This document shows, piece after piece, positions 16,155-23,840 of a stretch of DNA of 33,544 nucleotides. Made by a program: the position numbers and the translations under genes. Position 1 is the stretch's first letter. Each line of letters begins with the position of its first letter. This stretch comes from an uncultured Candidatus Actinomarina sp. Lineage in GTDB: Bacteria > Actinomycetota > Acidimicrobiia > Actinomarinales > Actinomarinaceae. The stretch is taken from contig CABZMN010000007.1 in assembly GCA_902526825.1 (NCBI GenBank), positions 1 to 33,544 of the forward strand, given 5' to 3'. The notes under the pieces were generated by a model. The model was not told where the DNA came from. It saw only the letters and a list, made by a program, of their open reading frames with translations, and did not search any database.

Positions 16155-16777
16155 AATTTCAAAAAAGGACTTTCATCAAATAATTTTGCCTGGGTGTCGC
16201 TAAGATTTTTCTTTATTAATTCTTCAGCATCGAAAGTTAAATTACCCCCTCTAGATTCAAGATGTCCTGTTTTTCTAAATATTTTGTCTGGAATTTTTTT
16301 TAATAGCCTTTTAAAAACTTCTTCAGAAACTCTCAAATATTTTGCAAGAGTTAACTCTACTTTTATTGATTCGGGAATGACATTACAAGCAAAAACATAC
16401 AGGGATGCAAACATAGACCAATCAAGATCGCTTGGTCTTCTAGACTTTTCATATACAGAAAAATCATATTTTAAAAATGAATCAAACGGTGAATAATTAA
16501 ATGTTGCTTTATCACTCAATTGCTTGAATAAAAATCTATCGAGAAGTTTAAGGTCTAGATTATTTAGGTTTTGCTCCAACCCAACTTTTGATAATGAGAG
16601 TTCATCTTCAAGATGTTTTATAGATAAATTATTGATAACAATTTTCCCAAAATAGTTAACAATTTTAATTTCTACACTTACATTTTTGGGTATAAAAACT
16701 AAACCATCATTATCCTCAAAGTTTATTGAGATAGTTAGTTCTTCGTCTAAATCAAAAGTTTGTTTATCAATTTTCAT
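16130..16777 (-). CDS. Conserved-looking protein of unknown function
   Basis: 215 residues, soluble, no signal peptide or membrane helix. The first ~70 residues look strand-rich (SVEIKIVNYFGKIVINNL), the rest helical. The C-terminal third reads AKYLRVSEEVFKRLLKKI, then FRKTGHLESRGGNLTFDAEELIKKNL, which could be a helical bundle or DNA-binding region. I do not recognise the family. Codon use matches its neighbours and there are no internal stops, so it is probably a real gene. It is convergent with the PPOX gene (25-base overlap), and its start lies 50 bases from the tmRNA 5' end, so its promoter region abuts that of ssrA. Confidence 0.65.
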   Translation of the reverse strand: MKIDKQTFDLDEELTISINFEDNDGLVFIPKNVSVEIKIVNYFGKIVINNLSIKHLEDELSLSKVGLEQNLNNLDLKLLDRFLFKQLSDKATFNYSPFDSFLKYDFSVYEKSRRPSDLDWSMFASLYVFACNVIPESIKVELTLAKYLRVSEEVFKRLLKKIPDKIFRKTGHLESRGGNLTFDAEELIKKNLSDTQAKLFDESPFLKFHSGSDLV

Positions 16778-16790
16778 ATAATAAAATGTA

Positions 16791-16819
16791 TTGGCTAATA
16801 ACTATTGTAAAGGCATAAT
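16791..16819 (+). promoter_or_regulatory. Promoter of ssrA (-35 TTGGCT, 17-bp spacer, -10 CATAAT)
   Basis: TTGGCT (16791-16796) matches TTGACA at four positions and CATAAT (16814-16819) matches TATAAT at five, with the ideal 17-base spacer. The mature tmRNA 5' end at 16828 is eight bases after the -10, so transcription could start at or near the mature end. Confidence 0.6.
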
Positions 16820-16827
16820 AGTGATAT

Positions 16828-17168
16828 GGGGGTGAACTGGCTTCGACTTTGAAGTGAGCCTCTCAGTAGCGAGCTGAGGGTCCTAGGGCCTCATTAAAAA
16901 CGTAGGAAAAAAAAGATAACTGCCAAACCTAAATTGGCCGTAGCAGCTTAATTGCTGCTCGTCGACTATCGGGGCTCCCACCTCGGATAGCATCGGCGTC
17001 GAAATGTGGGATGCTAAGTTAGATTACCGGCTGACTTTTAAGATTTAAGGTAAAAACTATTGAGAATTTGTTTCTGGTGACTCTCTCAATAGTATTTCAC
17101 CAGATGCGCTCGGAGAAGCTGTTTGGTAGCTTAAAAGGACCGGGGTTCGACTCCCCGCACCTCCACCA
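16828..17168 (+). ncRNA. ssrA: Transfer-messenger RNA (tmRNA)
   Basis: About 341 nt. The 5' end GGGGGTGAACTGGCTTCGAC is the tmRNA hallmark, and it pairs with the 3' end: GGGGGTG with CACCTCC (seven pairs, one G-U), followed by A and an encoded CCA. The T-arm is CGGGG-TTCGACT-CCCCG (around 17139-17157). The body contains the tag reading frame and pseudoknot-forming GC-rich segments. With SmpB it rescues ribosomes stalled on broken mRNA and tags the peptide for proteolysis. One-piece form, not permuted. No terminator follows; lhgO begins two bases after the CCA. Confidence 0.96.
16907..16951 (+). other. tmRNA-encoded proteolysis tag reading frame
   Basis: The frame ending TTG GCC GTA GCA GCT TAA (16934-16951) encodes the hydrophobic degron LAVAA. 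Reading back, the same frame gives KKKITAKPKLAVAA, preceded by GTAGG at 16902-16906, similar to the GTAG that precedes the resume codon in other tmRNAs. The exact resume codon is uncertain; a Lys or a later codon would be unusual, since Ala is most common. The C-terminal AA typical of tags is certain. Confidence 0.7.
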
Positions 17169-17170
17169 AA

Positions 17171-18358
17171 ATGAATATAAATAATACATATGATTACGCA
17201 GTTATTGGAGCTGGAATCGTTGGTTTGTCTACAGCTCTTCATTTACAAAAACAAAATGTAAGTGTTGTTGTTCTTGAGAAAGAAAAAGAGCCAGGGCTTC
17301 ATCAATCTGGACGTAATTCAGGAGTCATCCATTCTGGTATTTACTATAAGCCAAATTCAAGTAAGTCGGAACTTTCTATACGAGGTAGAGAATTGCTTAT
17401 TGAATATTTACAAAAGAAAGATATTACCTTTCGCCAAGAAGGAAAGATAGTAGTTGATAATGATCTTGATAAATTAGAGAATTTATATGAAAGAAGTATT
17501 GATTTAGATATGGAAGGTGTAAAAATTGTTCAAAATGATGAACTTCTTTCTATTGAACCAAACTCTGTAATGTTGAACGGACTTTTTGTTCCACAGGCAG
17601 GGGTTGTTGACTACAAAGAAGTAGTTCAGGCGTATGCAAAAGATTTTGTAGAGATGGGTGGAGAAATAAAATATATTGAGGAAATAAAACAAATTGAAAA
17701 TAAAAATGGTTTGAAATCTATTACGGGAAATAAATATACATACAATTGTGAATTTTTGATTAACTGTGCAGGCCTCTTTTCAGATGAAATTGCAAAATTA
17801 GACAATATGTCACCAAGTGTAAAAATAATCCCTTTCAGGGGAGAGTATTACAAAATAAGCAACACAAAAAATAAAATATTAAACAATATGATTTATCCAT
17901 TAGCTGATCCAGATCTTCCATTCCTCGGAATCCATTTAACAAAAACAGCAAATGGTGACATAGAAGCTGGACCAAATGCAGTACTAGCTTTTTCAAAAGA
18001 AGGTTACAAATGGACAGATATTAATTTTGTTGATTTGACTAAAGTTCTTACTTTCCCTGGAATGCTAAAGCTCGGAAAAAAATATTTCAAGACAGGAATT
18101 TCTGAAATGTATAGATCATTAAATAAAAATCTATTTGTAAAAGAAATTCAAAAATTAATTAATGGAGTAAATCAAAAAGATATTAAACAAATTCCATCTG
18201 GTGTAAGGGCACAAGCCGTTGATCAAGATGGGAATTTAGTCGATGATTTTTTATTTGAAGAGGGAGAAAATTCTCTACATGTCCTAAATTCACCAAGTCC
18301 TGCAGCAACTGCTTCCTTAGCGATTGGTGAATCTATAGTCTCAAAAATATTAAATTAA
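17171..18358 (+). CDS. lhgO: L-2-hydroxyglutarate oxidase/dehydrogenase LhgO
   Basis: A 395-residue FAD protein of the DAO family. The dinucleotide motif is YAVIGAGIVGLSTALHL (residues 9-25), the FAD-contacting region LHQSGRNSGVIHSGIYY is the LhgO signature, and the C-terminal block is IPSGVRAQAVDQDGNLVDDF with LNSPSPAATASLAIGE. It oxidises L-2-hydroxyglutarate to 2-oxoglutarate, passing electrons to the membrane quinone pool, and acts in metabolite repair or lysine/glutarate breakdown. The ATG is two bases after the tmRNA CCA end and no other Met lies before the Rossmann motif, so the start is well determined. It probably shares the ssrA transcript. Its stop is one base from the stop of the opposing ABC gene. 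Confidence 0.88.
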   Translation: MNINNTYDYAVIGAGIVGLSTALHLQKQNVSVVVLEKEKEPGLHQSGRNSGVIHSGIYYKPNSSKSELSIRGRELLIEYLQKKDITFRQEGKIVVDNDLDKLENLYERSIDLDMEGVKIVQNDELLSIEPNSVMLNGLFVPQAGVVDYKEVVQAYAKDFVEMGGEIKYIEEIKQIENKNGLKSITGNKYTYNCEFLINCAGLFSDEIAKLDNMSPSVKIIPFRGEYYKISNTKNKILNNMIYPLADPDLPFLGIHLTKTANGDIEAGPNAVLAFSKEGYKWTDINFVDLTKVLTFPGMLKLGKKYFKTGISEMYRSLNKNLFVKEIQKLINGVNQKDIKQIPSGVRAQAVDQDGNLVDDFLFEEGENSLHVLNSPSPAATASLAIGESIVSKILN

Positions 18359-18359
18359 T

Positions 18360-20123
18360 TTATCTTTTTATCTTTCCTGTTTGAACATCCCATAATTTTG
18401 TATACACACCTTGGTTGTTTAGTAGTTCATCATGTGTACCGTACTCAACAATCTCACCTGACTCTAATACATAAATTAAGTCAGCATTTCTAATCGTTGA
18501 AAGTCTATGGGCTATAGCAATTACAGTTCTTCCCTCTTTCAATGTCTCAAGAGATTCCTGAATTGCAGCTTCAGTTTCATTATCAACGGCTGAAGTTGCT
18601 TCATCAAGGATTAATATCTCAGGATTTTTCAATATTGCTCTAGCAATTGATATTCTCTGCCTTTGTCCACCCGAAAGTTTTTGCCCTCGCTCACCAACAA
18701 TTGTATTTTCTTGGTTTGGAAGTTCACTTATGAACTTATCAGATTCAGATAAACGGGCAGCATTCCAAACGTCTTCTACTGATGCATCTATATTTCCATA
18801 AGCTATATTTTCAAAAACAGTTCCCTCAAACAGAAATACATCTTGGCTTACAAGTCCTATTTTGCTTCTAAGGCTATCAATTACTAATGATTCTATTTCA
18901 TTGTTATCAAAAAATATATTTCCAGAATTTTTTTCATAAAATCTTAGGATTAATTTAATTAGTGTGGATTTCCCAGATCCTGTACTCCCAACTATTGCCG
19001 TTGTTTTTCCTTTCATAATCTCGATGTTTACATCTTTTAATACGGGAAAGTTAGAGACGTATTCAAAATTAAGATTTTCAAATTTAATACTTTCTTTGAG
19101 CTCTTCAAGCGGGGTATCTCCATCACTAATGAGAGGTTTAGTTTCTTTCAAATTAATAATTCTTCTAAAAGATGCCATAGCTTTTTGATAAACATCAAAA
19201 ATCATTCCTAATTCGGTCAAAGGCCATAAAAGTCTCTGGGTAATAAATAACATGACAGAGTACATAGCAACTTTTATTTGTCCATCAAGAGCAAGAAATC
19301 CACCGATGAGGAGTGTTGCAGTGAAGCCAAATAATATTGCAATTCTTATTATGGGTATGAATGCAGCAGATAGTTTTATTGCTTCATAATTTGCAGTTTT
19401 TACCTCCTTTGATGCTTCTTCAATTCTTTTATACTCTCTATCTTTTCTATTAAAACTCATTACTGTAAGGACTCCTGTTATTGAATTGGAAAGATGAGCA
19501 TTAAGCGATTCAACATTATTTCGTATTTTTGAATATCTTTCAGCGATTCTTTGTGTAAATTTATAAGACCCGAAAATTATGACTGGAATTGGAATAAATG
19601 CAAAAACTGCAACTAAAGGTGAAATATAAATGAAGGTTCCACCGATGACTATGACAGTTGTTGCTGTTTGTATTAAACGGTTAGCCGCTTCATTTAGAAA
19701 TTGTTCCATCTGATTTACATCGTCATTTAATATTGCCATTAGGCGACCGGAAGACTTATTCTCAAAAAAAGATAAATCTAAATCTAATGTTTTTTCAAAA
19801 GTTTCAGTGCGTAGGGAATGTTGAAGGTCTTGTGCAATATTTCTCCATGTAACTGCTGCGACATAATCAAAAATTGACTCTAAACCCCAAATGACAAAAG
19901 TAATAAATGCAAGAATAATTAATTGTTGACGTCTGTCTTCAAACCCGAATGAACCAATGAAAGAATCAGACCCCTCTACAACAATATCAATTGCTACACC
20001 AATTAAGACTGGAGGAGCCAGATCGAACAATTTATTTAAAATTGAATAAAGAATTCCTCTTTTAACTTTTGTTTGATTTTGTTGAGCGTATTTATATAAA
20101 TCTCTAATATTATTTTGTTTCAT
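18360..20123 (-). CDS. ABC exporter half-transporter (MsbA/LmrA type)
   Basis: 587 residues: an N-terminal type IV transmembrane domain (residues ~20-315, six helices) fused to an ABC ATPase. Motifs: Walker A GSTGSGKSTLIKL, Q-loop LVSQDVFLFEGTVFENIAYG, signature LSGGQRQRISIARAIL, Walker B EILILDEATSAVD and H-loop IAIAHRLSTI. It works as a homo- or heterodimer exporting lipids, drugs or peptides; the substrate cannot be predicted. It follows mscL on the same strand after 11 bases, so the two envelope genes are probably co-transcribed. No Shine-Dalgarno is evident before the ATG. Confidence 0.92.
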   Translation of the reverse strand: MKQNNIRDLYKYAQQNQTKVKRGILYSILNKLFDLAPPVLIGVAIDIVVEGSDSFIGSFGFEDRRQQLIILAFITFVIWGLESIFDYVAAVTWRNIAQDLQHSLRTETFEKTLDLDLSFFENKSSGRLMAILNDDVNQMEQFLNEAANRLIQTATTVIVIGGTFIYISPLVAVFAFIPIPVIIFGSYKFTQRIAERYSKIRNNVESLNAHLSNSITGVLTVMSFNRKDREYKRIEEASKEVKTANYEAIKLSAAFIPIIRIAILFGFTATLLIGGFLALDGQIKVAMYSVMLFITQRLLWPLTELGMIFDVYQKAMASFRRIINLKETKPLISDGDTPLEELKESIKFENLNFEYVSNFPVLKDVNIEIMKGKTTAIVGSTGSGKSTLIKLILRFYEKNSGNIFFDNNEIESLVIDSLRSKIGLVSQDVFLFEGTVFENIAYGNIDASVEDVWNAARLSESDKFISELPNQENTIVGERGQKLSGGQRQRISIARAILKNPEILILDEATSAVDNETEAAIQESLETLKEGRTVIAIAHRLSTIRNADLIYVLESGEIVEYGTHDELLNNQGVYTKLWDVQTGKIKR

Positions 20124-20134
20124 TCGTTTTTACT

Positions 20135-20542
20135 TTACTTAGTTTGTAAATTATTTATTCCATCTCTTATTTCTTTAAGAAGGGTTACTTCTTTTGATTC
20201 TGTCGCAACAACATCTTCATTATCTTCATCATCAACCATATCTTCAAAATGATTGTATGCCTTTATGACTAGAAACATCACAAATGCAATGATTAAATAG
20301 TTGATTACCTCACCTAAAAATGCTCCAAAGCTACCTGACTGCATTCCAGAATTAGGATCTATATCACCAAAAAGTCCAAGCTTGTCTAGGTTTGGAAGAT
20401 TAATAATCATTCCAATCAAAGGTTCTATTAACTTTTTTGTAAAGACATCTACTAATGACTTAAATGAAGCACCCATTACAAATGCCACCCCAAGCTCAAC
20501 TACATTTCCTCTATTAATAAAATTTCTGAATTCTTTTATCAT
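20135..20542 (-). CDS. mscL: Large-conductance mechanosensitive channel MscL
   Basis: 135 residues, the usual size. The N-terminal amphipathic helix and pore-lining TM1 read FRNFINRGNVVELGVAFVMGASF with the conserved RGNVV (shown here as two parts: RGNVVELGV, FVMGASF). TM2 is VINYLIIAFVMFLVIKAYN, and the C-terminal LLKEIRDGINNL is the cytoplasmic helical bundle. The channel opens on hypo-osmotic shock to release solutes. A strong Shine-Dalgarno (AGGAGG, complement of 20547-20552) precedes the ATG, unlike many neighbours. It is divergent from the lipoprotein gene with a palindrome in the spacer. Confidence 0.95.
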   Translation of the reverse strand: MIKEFRNFINRGNVVELGVAFVMGASFKSLVDVFTKKLIEPLIGMIINLPNLDKLGLFGDIDPNSGMQSGSFGAFLGEVINYLIIAFVMFLVIKAYNHFEDMVDDEDNEDVVATESKEVTLLKEIRDGINNLQTK

Positions 20543-20546
20543 GAAT

Positions 20547-20552
20547 CCTCCT
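20547..20552 (-). promoter_or_regulatory. Strong Shine-Dalgarno of mscL
   Basis: AGGAGG on the minus strand, four bases before the mscL ATG. It is the most complete Shine-Dalgarno noticed in the window and fixes the mscL start. Confidence 0.75.
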
Positions 20553-20567
20553 TTATTTCTCTCAATA

Positions 20568-20591
20568 TTTAAGAATACAATTATTCTTAAA
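20568..20591. promoter_or_regulatory. Palindrome (possible operator) between mscL and the lipoprotein gene
   Basis: TTTAAGAAT and ATTCTTAAA form a perfect 9-bp inverted repeat around the six-base spacer ACAATT. It contains TACAAT (20576-20581), a good -10 for the plus-strand gene whose ATG is at 20596. A dimeric regulator binding here would block or control that promoter and possibly the divergent one. It could alternatively be a hairpin with no regulator. Confidence 0.45.
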
Positions 20592-20595
20592 ACCT

Positions 20596-21996
20596 ATGAG
20601 AAAATACATCAATTATTTTATCGTTATATGTTTAATTTCTTCTTGTACGTCTAGTACCTCGCTAGAAGAAGAAAACACAATTGAAATAGAATCAACTTCG
20701 TCATCAACAACCTCAACGCAAACAACTTCTACAACAACTACAACAACAAAAGAGATATTTGCAACTGATGAATTTGGAATAGAAATGCTTGAACCAACTG
20801 AAGAAATGAAAAAACAATTAGATGAATTGATAAGTTTTATCGAAAAAAGAACAGAATTAAAATTTGCACAATATCCAAAATTTCAACTTTACACACTAGA
20901 GGGCTATAGAGACTACAGTGAGGCGTCCTATTTAGATGATTTTGAAAAAGATTATGAAGAAGGAGAATGGGAACGTGCTGTTTTATCAGAAAATATGTGG
21001 GGACTAACTTCATCTTCACCAGATCAAATGAAAAAATTGATTGTTGAATTTCAAAGGTGTGCATCTGCAGGATCTTATAATTTATTAGACGAAACATTAA
21101 GAGTTCCAATAAAAAGAAACCAAAAAAAGTTCAACTTTTGGGAGCAGTCAGTTATCGTTCATGAGTTAGTTCATTCTTTGCAAGGACAAGTAGTCAACTT
21201 ATCAAATTGGTATCAAGACATGAAAGATAGTGATGACTTTATGAATTATCCAGGTAGACGATCAATTATGGAAGGTCAAGCAGACCTTGTTCAAGCATAT
21301 TGGGAGTCAACTTTAGACGCTTATGACAGACAACAAATGAATTCCGAAAGGCCAAGTTTTAACTGCTCAGTTTCATTACCAAGTTATTTCTATATTCCTT
21401 TTGATTTATATTATGGATATGGTGGAAGTCTAATTAAGCAAGTTCATAGAGCCGGAAAAATGGAAGCTATAAACAAAGCTCTATTTCAACTGCCGACTGC
21501 TGAACAAATATATTCACCTGAAAAGTATTTTCTTGAAGAGCCTTATGTAGATGTTGAAATTGAAACCCTTGAGTTAGAGGATTATTTATTTATTGACAAA
21601 GGTCAACTTGATTCATTAGATATAGTTTATTTACTTCAATCTAAGATTGGCCAGGTAGATGCTGTAAATGCAGCAATCGGACTTGGAGGAGGTTCTTGGG
21701 TTGACTACATAAATGATAAAAACGATCTATTCATGACTGTAAAAATTCTAGGAGACAATGAACAAGAATTGAATGAAATTGGTGAAGCATTTATGAACTG
21801 GGCTAATTTTCAGTCACGGTTCACAAAAATTGCTACTGATGGTAATAGTTGGAGTGGAAACCTCTATGAAGGAGATACTAATCTTTGGATTAATAACGAC
21901 GGAAAGTATTTAAGACTTGCTTTGTCAAATAATCTCGAATTTTTAATCGACTTCCTGAGCAAATGCACTTCTGACCAATGTAATACAAGTTTTTAA
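20596..21996 (+). CDS. Lipoprotein zinc metallopeptidase (gluzincin-like) with a Thr-rich stalk
   Basis: 466 residues. A lipoprotein signal peptide ends in LISSC (Cys17), so the protein is probably lipidated and held on the outer face of the membrane. Residues 33-51 are a Ser/Thr run. The catalytic zinc site is VIVHELVHSLQG (HELVH at 189-193) with a downstream SIMEGQADLVQAYW (Glu226) as third ligand, the gluzincin arrangement. Family detail is uncertain, but the HExxH plus EGxAD pair suggests an active enzyme. The substrate is unknown. It shares the Thr/Ser-stalk design with the DUF3152 protease at 14.2-15.1 kb. It is followed by rsmI after one base. Confidence 0.78.
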   Translation: MRKYINYFIVICLISSCTSSTSLEEENTIEIESTSSSTTSTQTTSTTTTTTKEIFATDEFGIEMLEPTEEMKKQLDELISFIEKRTELKFAQYPKFQLYTLEGYRDYSEASYLDDFEKDYEEGEWERAVLSENMWGLTSSSPDQMKKLIVEFQRCASAGSYNLLDETLRVPIKRNQKKFNFWEQSVIVHELVHSLQGQVVNLSNWYQDMKDSDDFMNYPGRRSIMEGQADLVQAYWESTLDAYDRQQMNSERPSFNCSVSLPSYFYIPFDLYYGYGGSLIKQVHRAGKMEAINKALFQLPTAEQIYSPEKYFLEEPYVDVEIETLELEDYLFIDKGQLDSLDIVYLLQSKIGQVDAVNAAIGLGGGSWVDYINDKNDLFMTVKILGDNEQELNEIGEAFMNWANFQSRFTKIATDGNSWSGNLYEGDTNLWINNDGKYLRLALSNNLEFLIDFLSKCTSDQCNTSF

Positions 21997-21997
21997 A

Positions 21998-22813
21998 ATG
22001 GGAACTTTTTACATTTGCCCAACTCCTATTGGGAACTTAAATGACATATCAACAAGATTGGTCCAAGTTTTATCTGAAGTAGATATTGTTTATGCTGAAG
22101 ATACACGTGTAGCAAAAAAATTATTATCGTATTTGAACCAAAAAAAAGAAGTTCGTTCATATTTCAAAGGAAATGAAGTAAAAAAAATTGATGAGATACT
22201 CAATTTATTAGAAGATAATAAATCGATTGCAATGATCTCAGATGCTGGAACACCTCTCATCTCTGATCCTGGCAGCACACTTGTTAAGGAATTAATCAAA
22301 AGCAACGTTGAAATTGTATCTATACCCGGCCCATCAAGTGTTATAGTTGCTTTGACTTTGTCAGGTTTTGATACAGAAAAATTTACGTTCTCGGGTTTTG
22401 TTCCAAAATCAGGAAAAGAGAGAGCTGAATTTTTTAACAGTATTCAGGAAACTCAATTGACATTAATATGTTTTACTTCTCCAAATAGATTAAAGAAAGA
22501 CCTGCAGGAATTTGCTAATAAAAAAATAGAAAATGAAATAGTTGTATGCAGAGAGCTTACAAAAAAATTCGAAACAATTTATAGGGGTACTGCTACGACC
22601 CTTTTGAGAGATATTCCTGATACCGAATACAAAGGAGAGATAACCCTCGTTATTGATAAATCACAAAAGATAAAAACTATTGATATAGACAGTGAAGATC
22701 TAGCGAAAAAGTTGATTGAGTATAGGGTTCCAAAGAGAGAAATTGCAAAGATTATATCATCGATAACTAAAGAAAAAGTGAATAATATATACGATTTAAT
22801 TAAAAACCTTTAA
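21998..22813 (+). CDS. rsmI: 16S rRNA (cytidine1402-2'-O)-methyltransferase RsmI
   Basis: 271 residues, a SAM-dependent methyltransferase of the tetrapyrrole-methylase fold that 2'-O-methylates C1402 in the 30S P site. The N-terminus FYICPTPIGNLNDISTRLVQ, then VDIVYAEDTRVAKKLL, MISDAGTPLISDPG and SIPGPSSVIVALTLSG are all RsmI signatures. Length is normal. It starts one base after the lipoprotein gene, and its 3' end overlaps the convergent AbrB-like gene by 14 bases. RsmA, another 16S modifier, is encoded 1 kb downstream. Confidence 0.94.
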   Translation: MGTFYICPTPIGNLNDISTRLVQVLSEVDIVYAEDTRVAKKLLSYLNQKKEVRSYFKGNEVKKIDEILNLLEDNKSIAMISDAGTPLISDPGSTLVKELIKSNVEIVSIPGPSSVIVALTLSGFDTEKFTFSGFVPKSGKERAEFFNSIQETQLTLICFTSPNRLKKDLQEFANKKIENEIVVCRELTKKFETIYRGTATTLLRDIPDTEYKGEITLVIDKSQKIKTIDIDSEDLAKKLIEYRVPKREIAKIISSITKEKVNNIYDLIKNL

Positions 22814-23039
22814 TTGTTTCCACACAGCTTTTACATAAATATTTATCTTTAATTTGTACTTCAATTTTTTCTTTTACACATATTGTGCAAACGTTATTAT
22901 TTTTAGTAATTATTAATGTTTGATTTTCCACATGCATAGATATTTCATCATTGTGTTCAACATTAAGAGCTTTTCGAATAGATTTAGGTATTACAACCCT
23001 CCCTAGGTTGTCTATCTTAGATTTATTACCTTTGACCAT
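22800..23039 (-). CDS. AbrB/SpoVT-type DNA-binding regulator with a C-terminal double-CxxC (zinc-ribbon-like) tail
   Basis: From the ATG at 23039 the protein has 79 residues; extension to 23081 would add 14 unconserved residues and overlap the tatD promoter. Residues 1-45 are the swapped-hairpin AbrB fold: SKIDNLGRVVIPKSIRKAL, then HNDEISMHVENQTLIITK. The tail carries CTIC and CKSC 17 residues apart, a likely zinc knuckle; similar tails occur in some Firmicute and actinobacterial AbrB relatives. AbrB proteins are dimeric transition-state or housekeeping regulators binding AT-rich DNA. A weak AGGAG lies ten bases before the ATG. It is transcribed divergently from tatD. The regulon is unknown. 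Confidence 0.78.
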   Translation of the reverse strand: MVKGNKSKIDNLGRVVIPKSIRKALNVEHNDEISMHVENQTLIITKNNNVCTICVKEKIEVQIKDKYLCKSCVETIKGF

Positions 23040-23087
23040 ATTTTTAATACTCCTATTCTTATAGTAGTGAATAAATCGCAATCATTT

Positions 23088-23840
23088 ATGGAAATCAAAT
23101 GGGTTGATACCCATTGTCATTTACAATTATTAAACAAAAATTTGGACGAAAATCATTACAAAAATATTGAATTTTTAATAATACCCGGAGTTGATGTTGA
23201 ATCATCTTCAAAGGCAAAAGAGATAAGTTCATCATTAGAAGTAGAAAGTTACTGGTCTGCGGGTCTGCATCCTCATGACGCAAAACTTTTAGATACTCAA
23301 AAACACGATCTTGAAAGGCTTTTTGTTGAAGCAGATTTAATTGGAGAAACAGGTCTTGATTTCTATAGAAATTTGTCCACCAAAGAGGAACAGAGAGAAA
23401 ACTTTTTGTTCCACTTAGAATTTTCTAAACAATTAAATAAACCAATTATTATTCACTGCCGTGATAGTTTTCAAGATACTTATGATTTATTAGTTGAGTT
23501 TAACAACCCTTCATCAGTTATTTTACATTCCTGGACAGGGGGTAGAAAATGGACAAAACGATTTAGAGAATTAGATGTTTACTTTTCAATTTCTGGAATA
23601 GTAACTTATGAAACTGCTAGAGATTTACAATTATCTGTACAAGAGATACCTATTAATAGGTTACTACTAGAAACAGACACACCATACTTGACACCTATGC
23701 CATTAAAGGGAGAAGATAATAGACCAAATTTTATAGAGCACACAGCATCAAAAATATCGAGTCTATTAGATATAGATGAAAAAAAATTATCTGAAATTAC
23801 AATTAGAAATTCTAGAGAGTTATTAAAGAGGCAATCTTGA
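23088..23840 (+). CDS. tatD: TatD-family metal-dependent hydrolase (DNase)
   Basis: 250 residues from the ATG at 23088; a GTG at 23067 would add seven residues but lies right at a -10-like TATAGT (23060-23065). Metal ligands are visible in WVDTHCHLQL (HxH), GETGLDFYR (Glu), PIIIHCRDS (His), VILHSWTGG (His) and LLLETDTPYLTP (Asp). The family has 3'-5' exonuclease or D-aminoacyl-tRNA-deacylase-type activities and is widely conserved. It overlaps rsmA by four bases (rsmA begins with TTG within the tatD stop), an arrangement common in bacteria (tatD-rnmV-ksgA-ispE without rnmV here). Confidence 0.92.
   Translation: MEIKWVDTHCHLQLLNKNLDENHYKNIEFLIIPGVDVESSSKAKEISSSLEVESYWSAGLHPHDAKLLDTQKHDLERLFVEADLIGETGLDFYRNLSTKEEQRENFLFHLEFSKQLNKPIIIHCRDSFQDTYDLLVEFNNPSSVILHSWTGGRKWTKRFRELDVYFSISGIVTYETARDLQLSVQEIPINRLLLETDTPYLTPMPLKGEDNRPNFIEHTASKISSLLDIDEKKLSEITIRNSRELLKRQS

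Noticed and set aside
17057..17242. Minus-strand frame of 61 codons over the tmRNA 3' end
   Set aside because: It is antisense to ssrA; frames of the GAGSRTPVLLS type are a well-known artefact of tRNA/tmRNA 3' ends.
23040..23081. N-terminal extension of the AbrB-like protein (MRFIHYYKNRSIKN)
   Set aside because: Not AbrB-like, and it overlaps the tatD promoter region; the internal ATG at 23039 aligns with the fold start.
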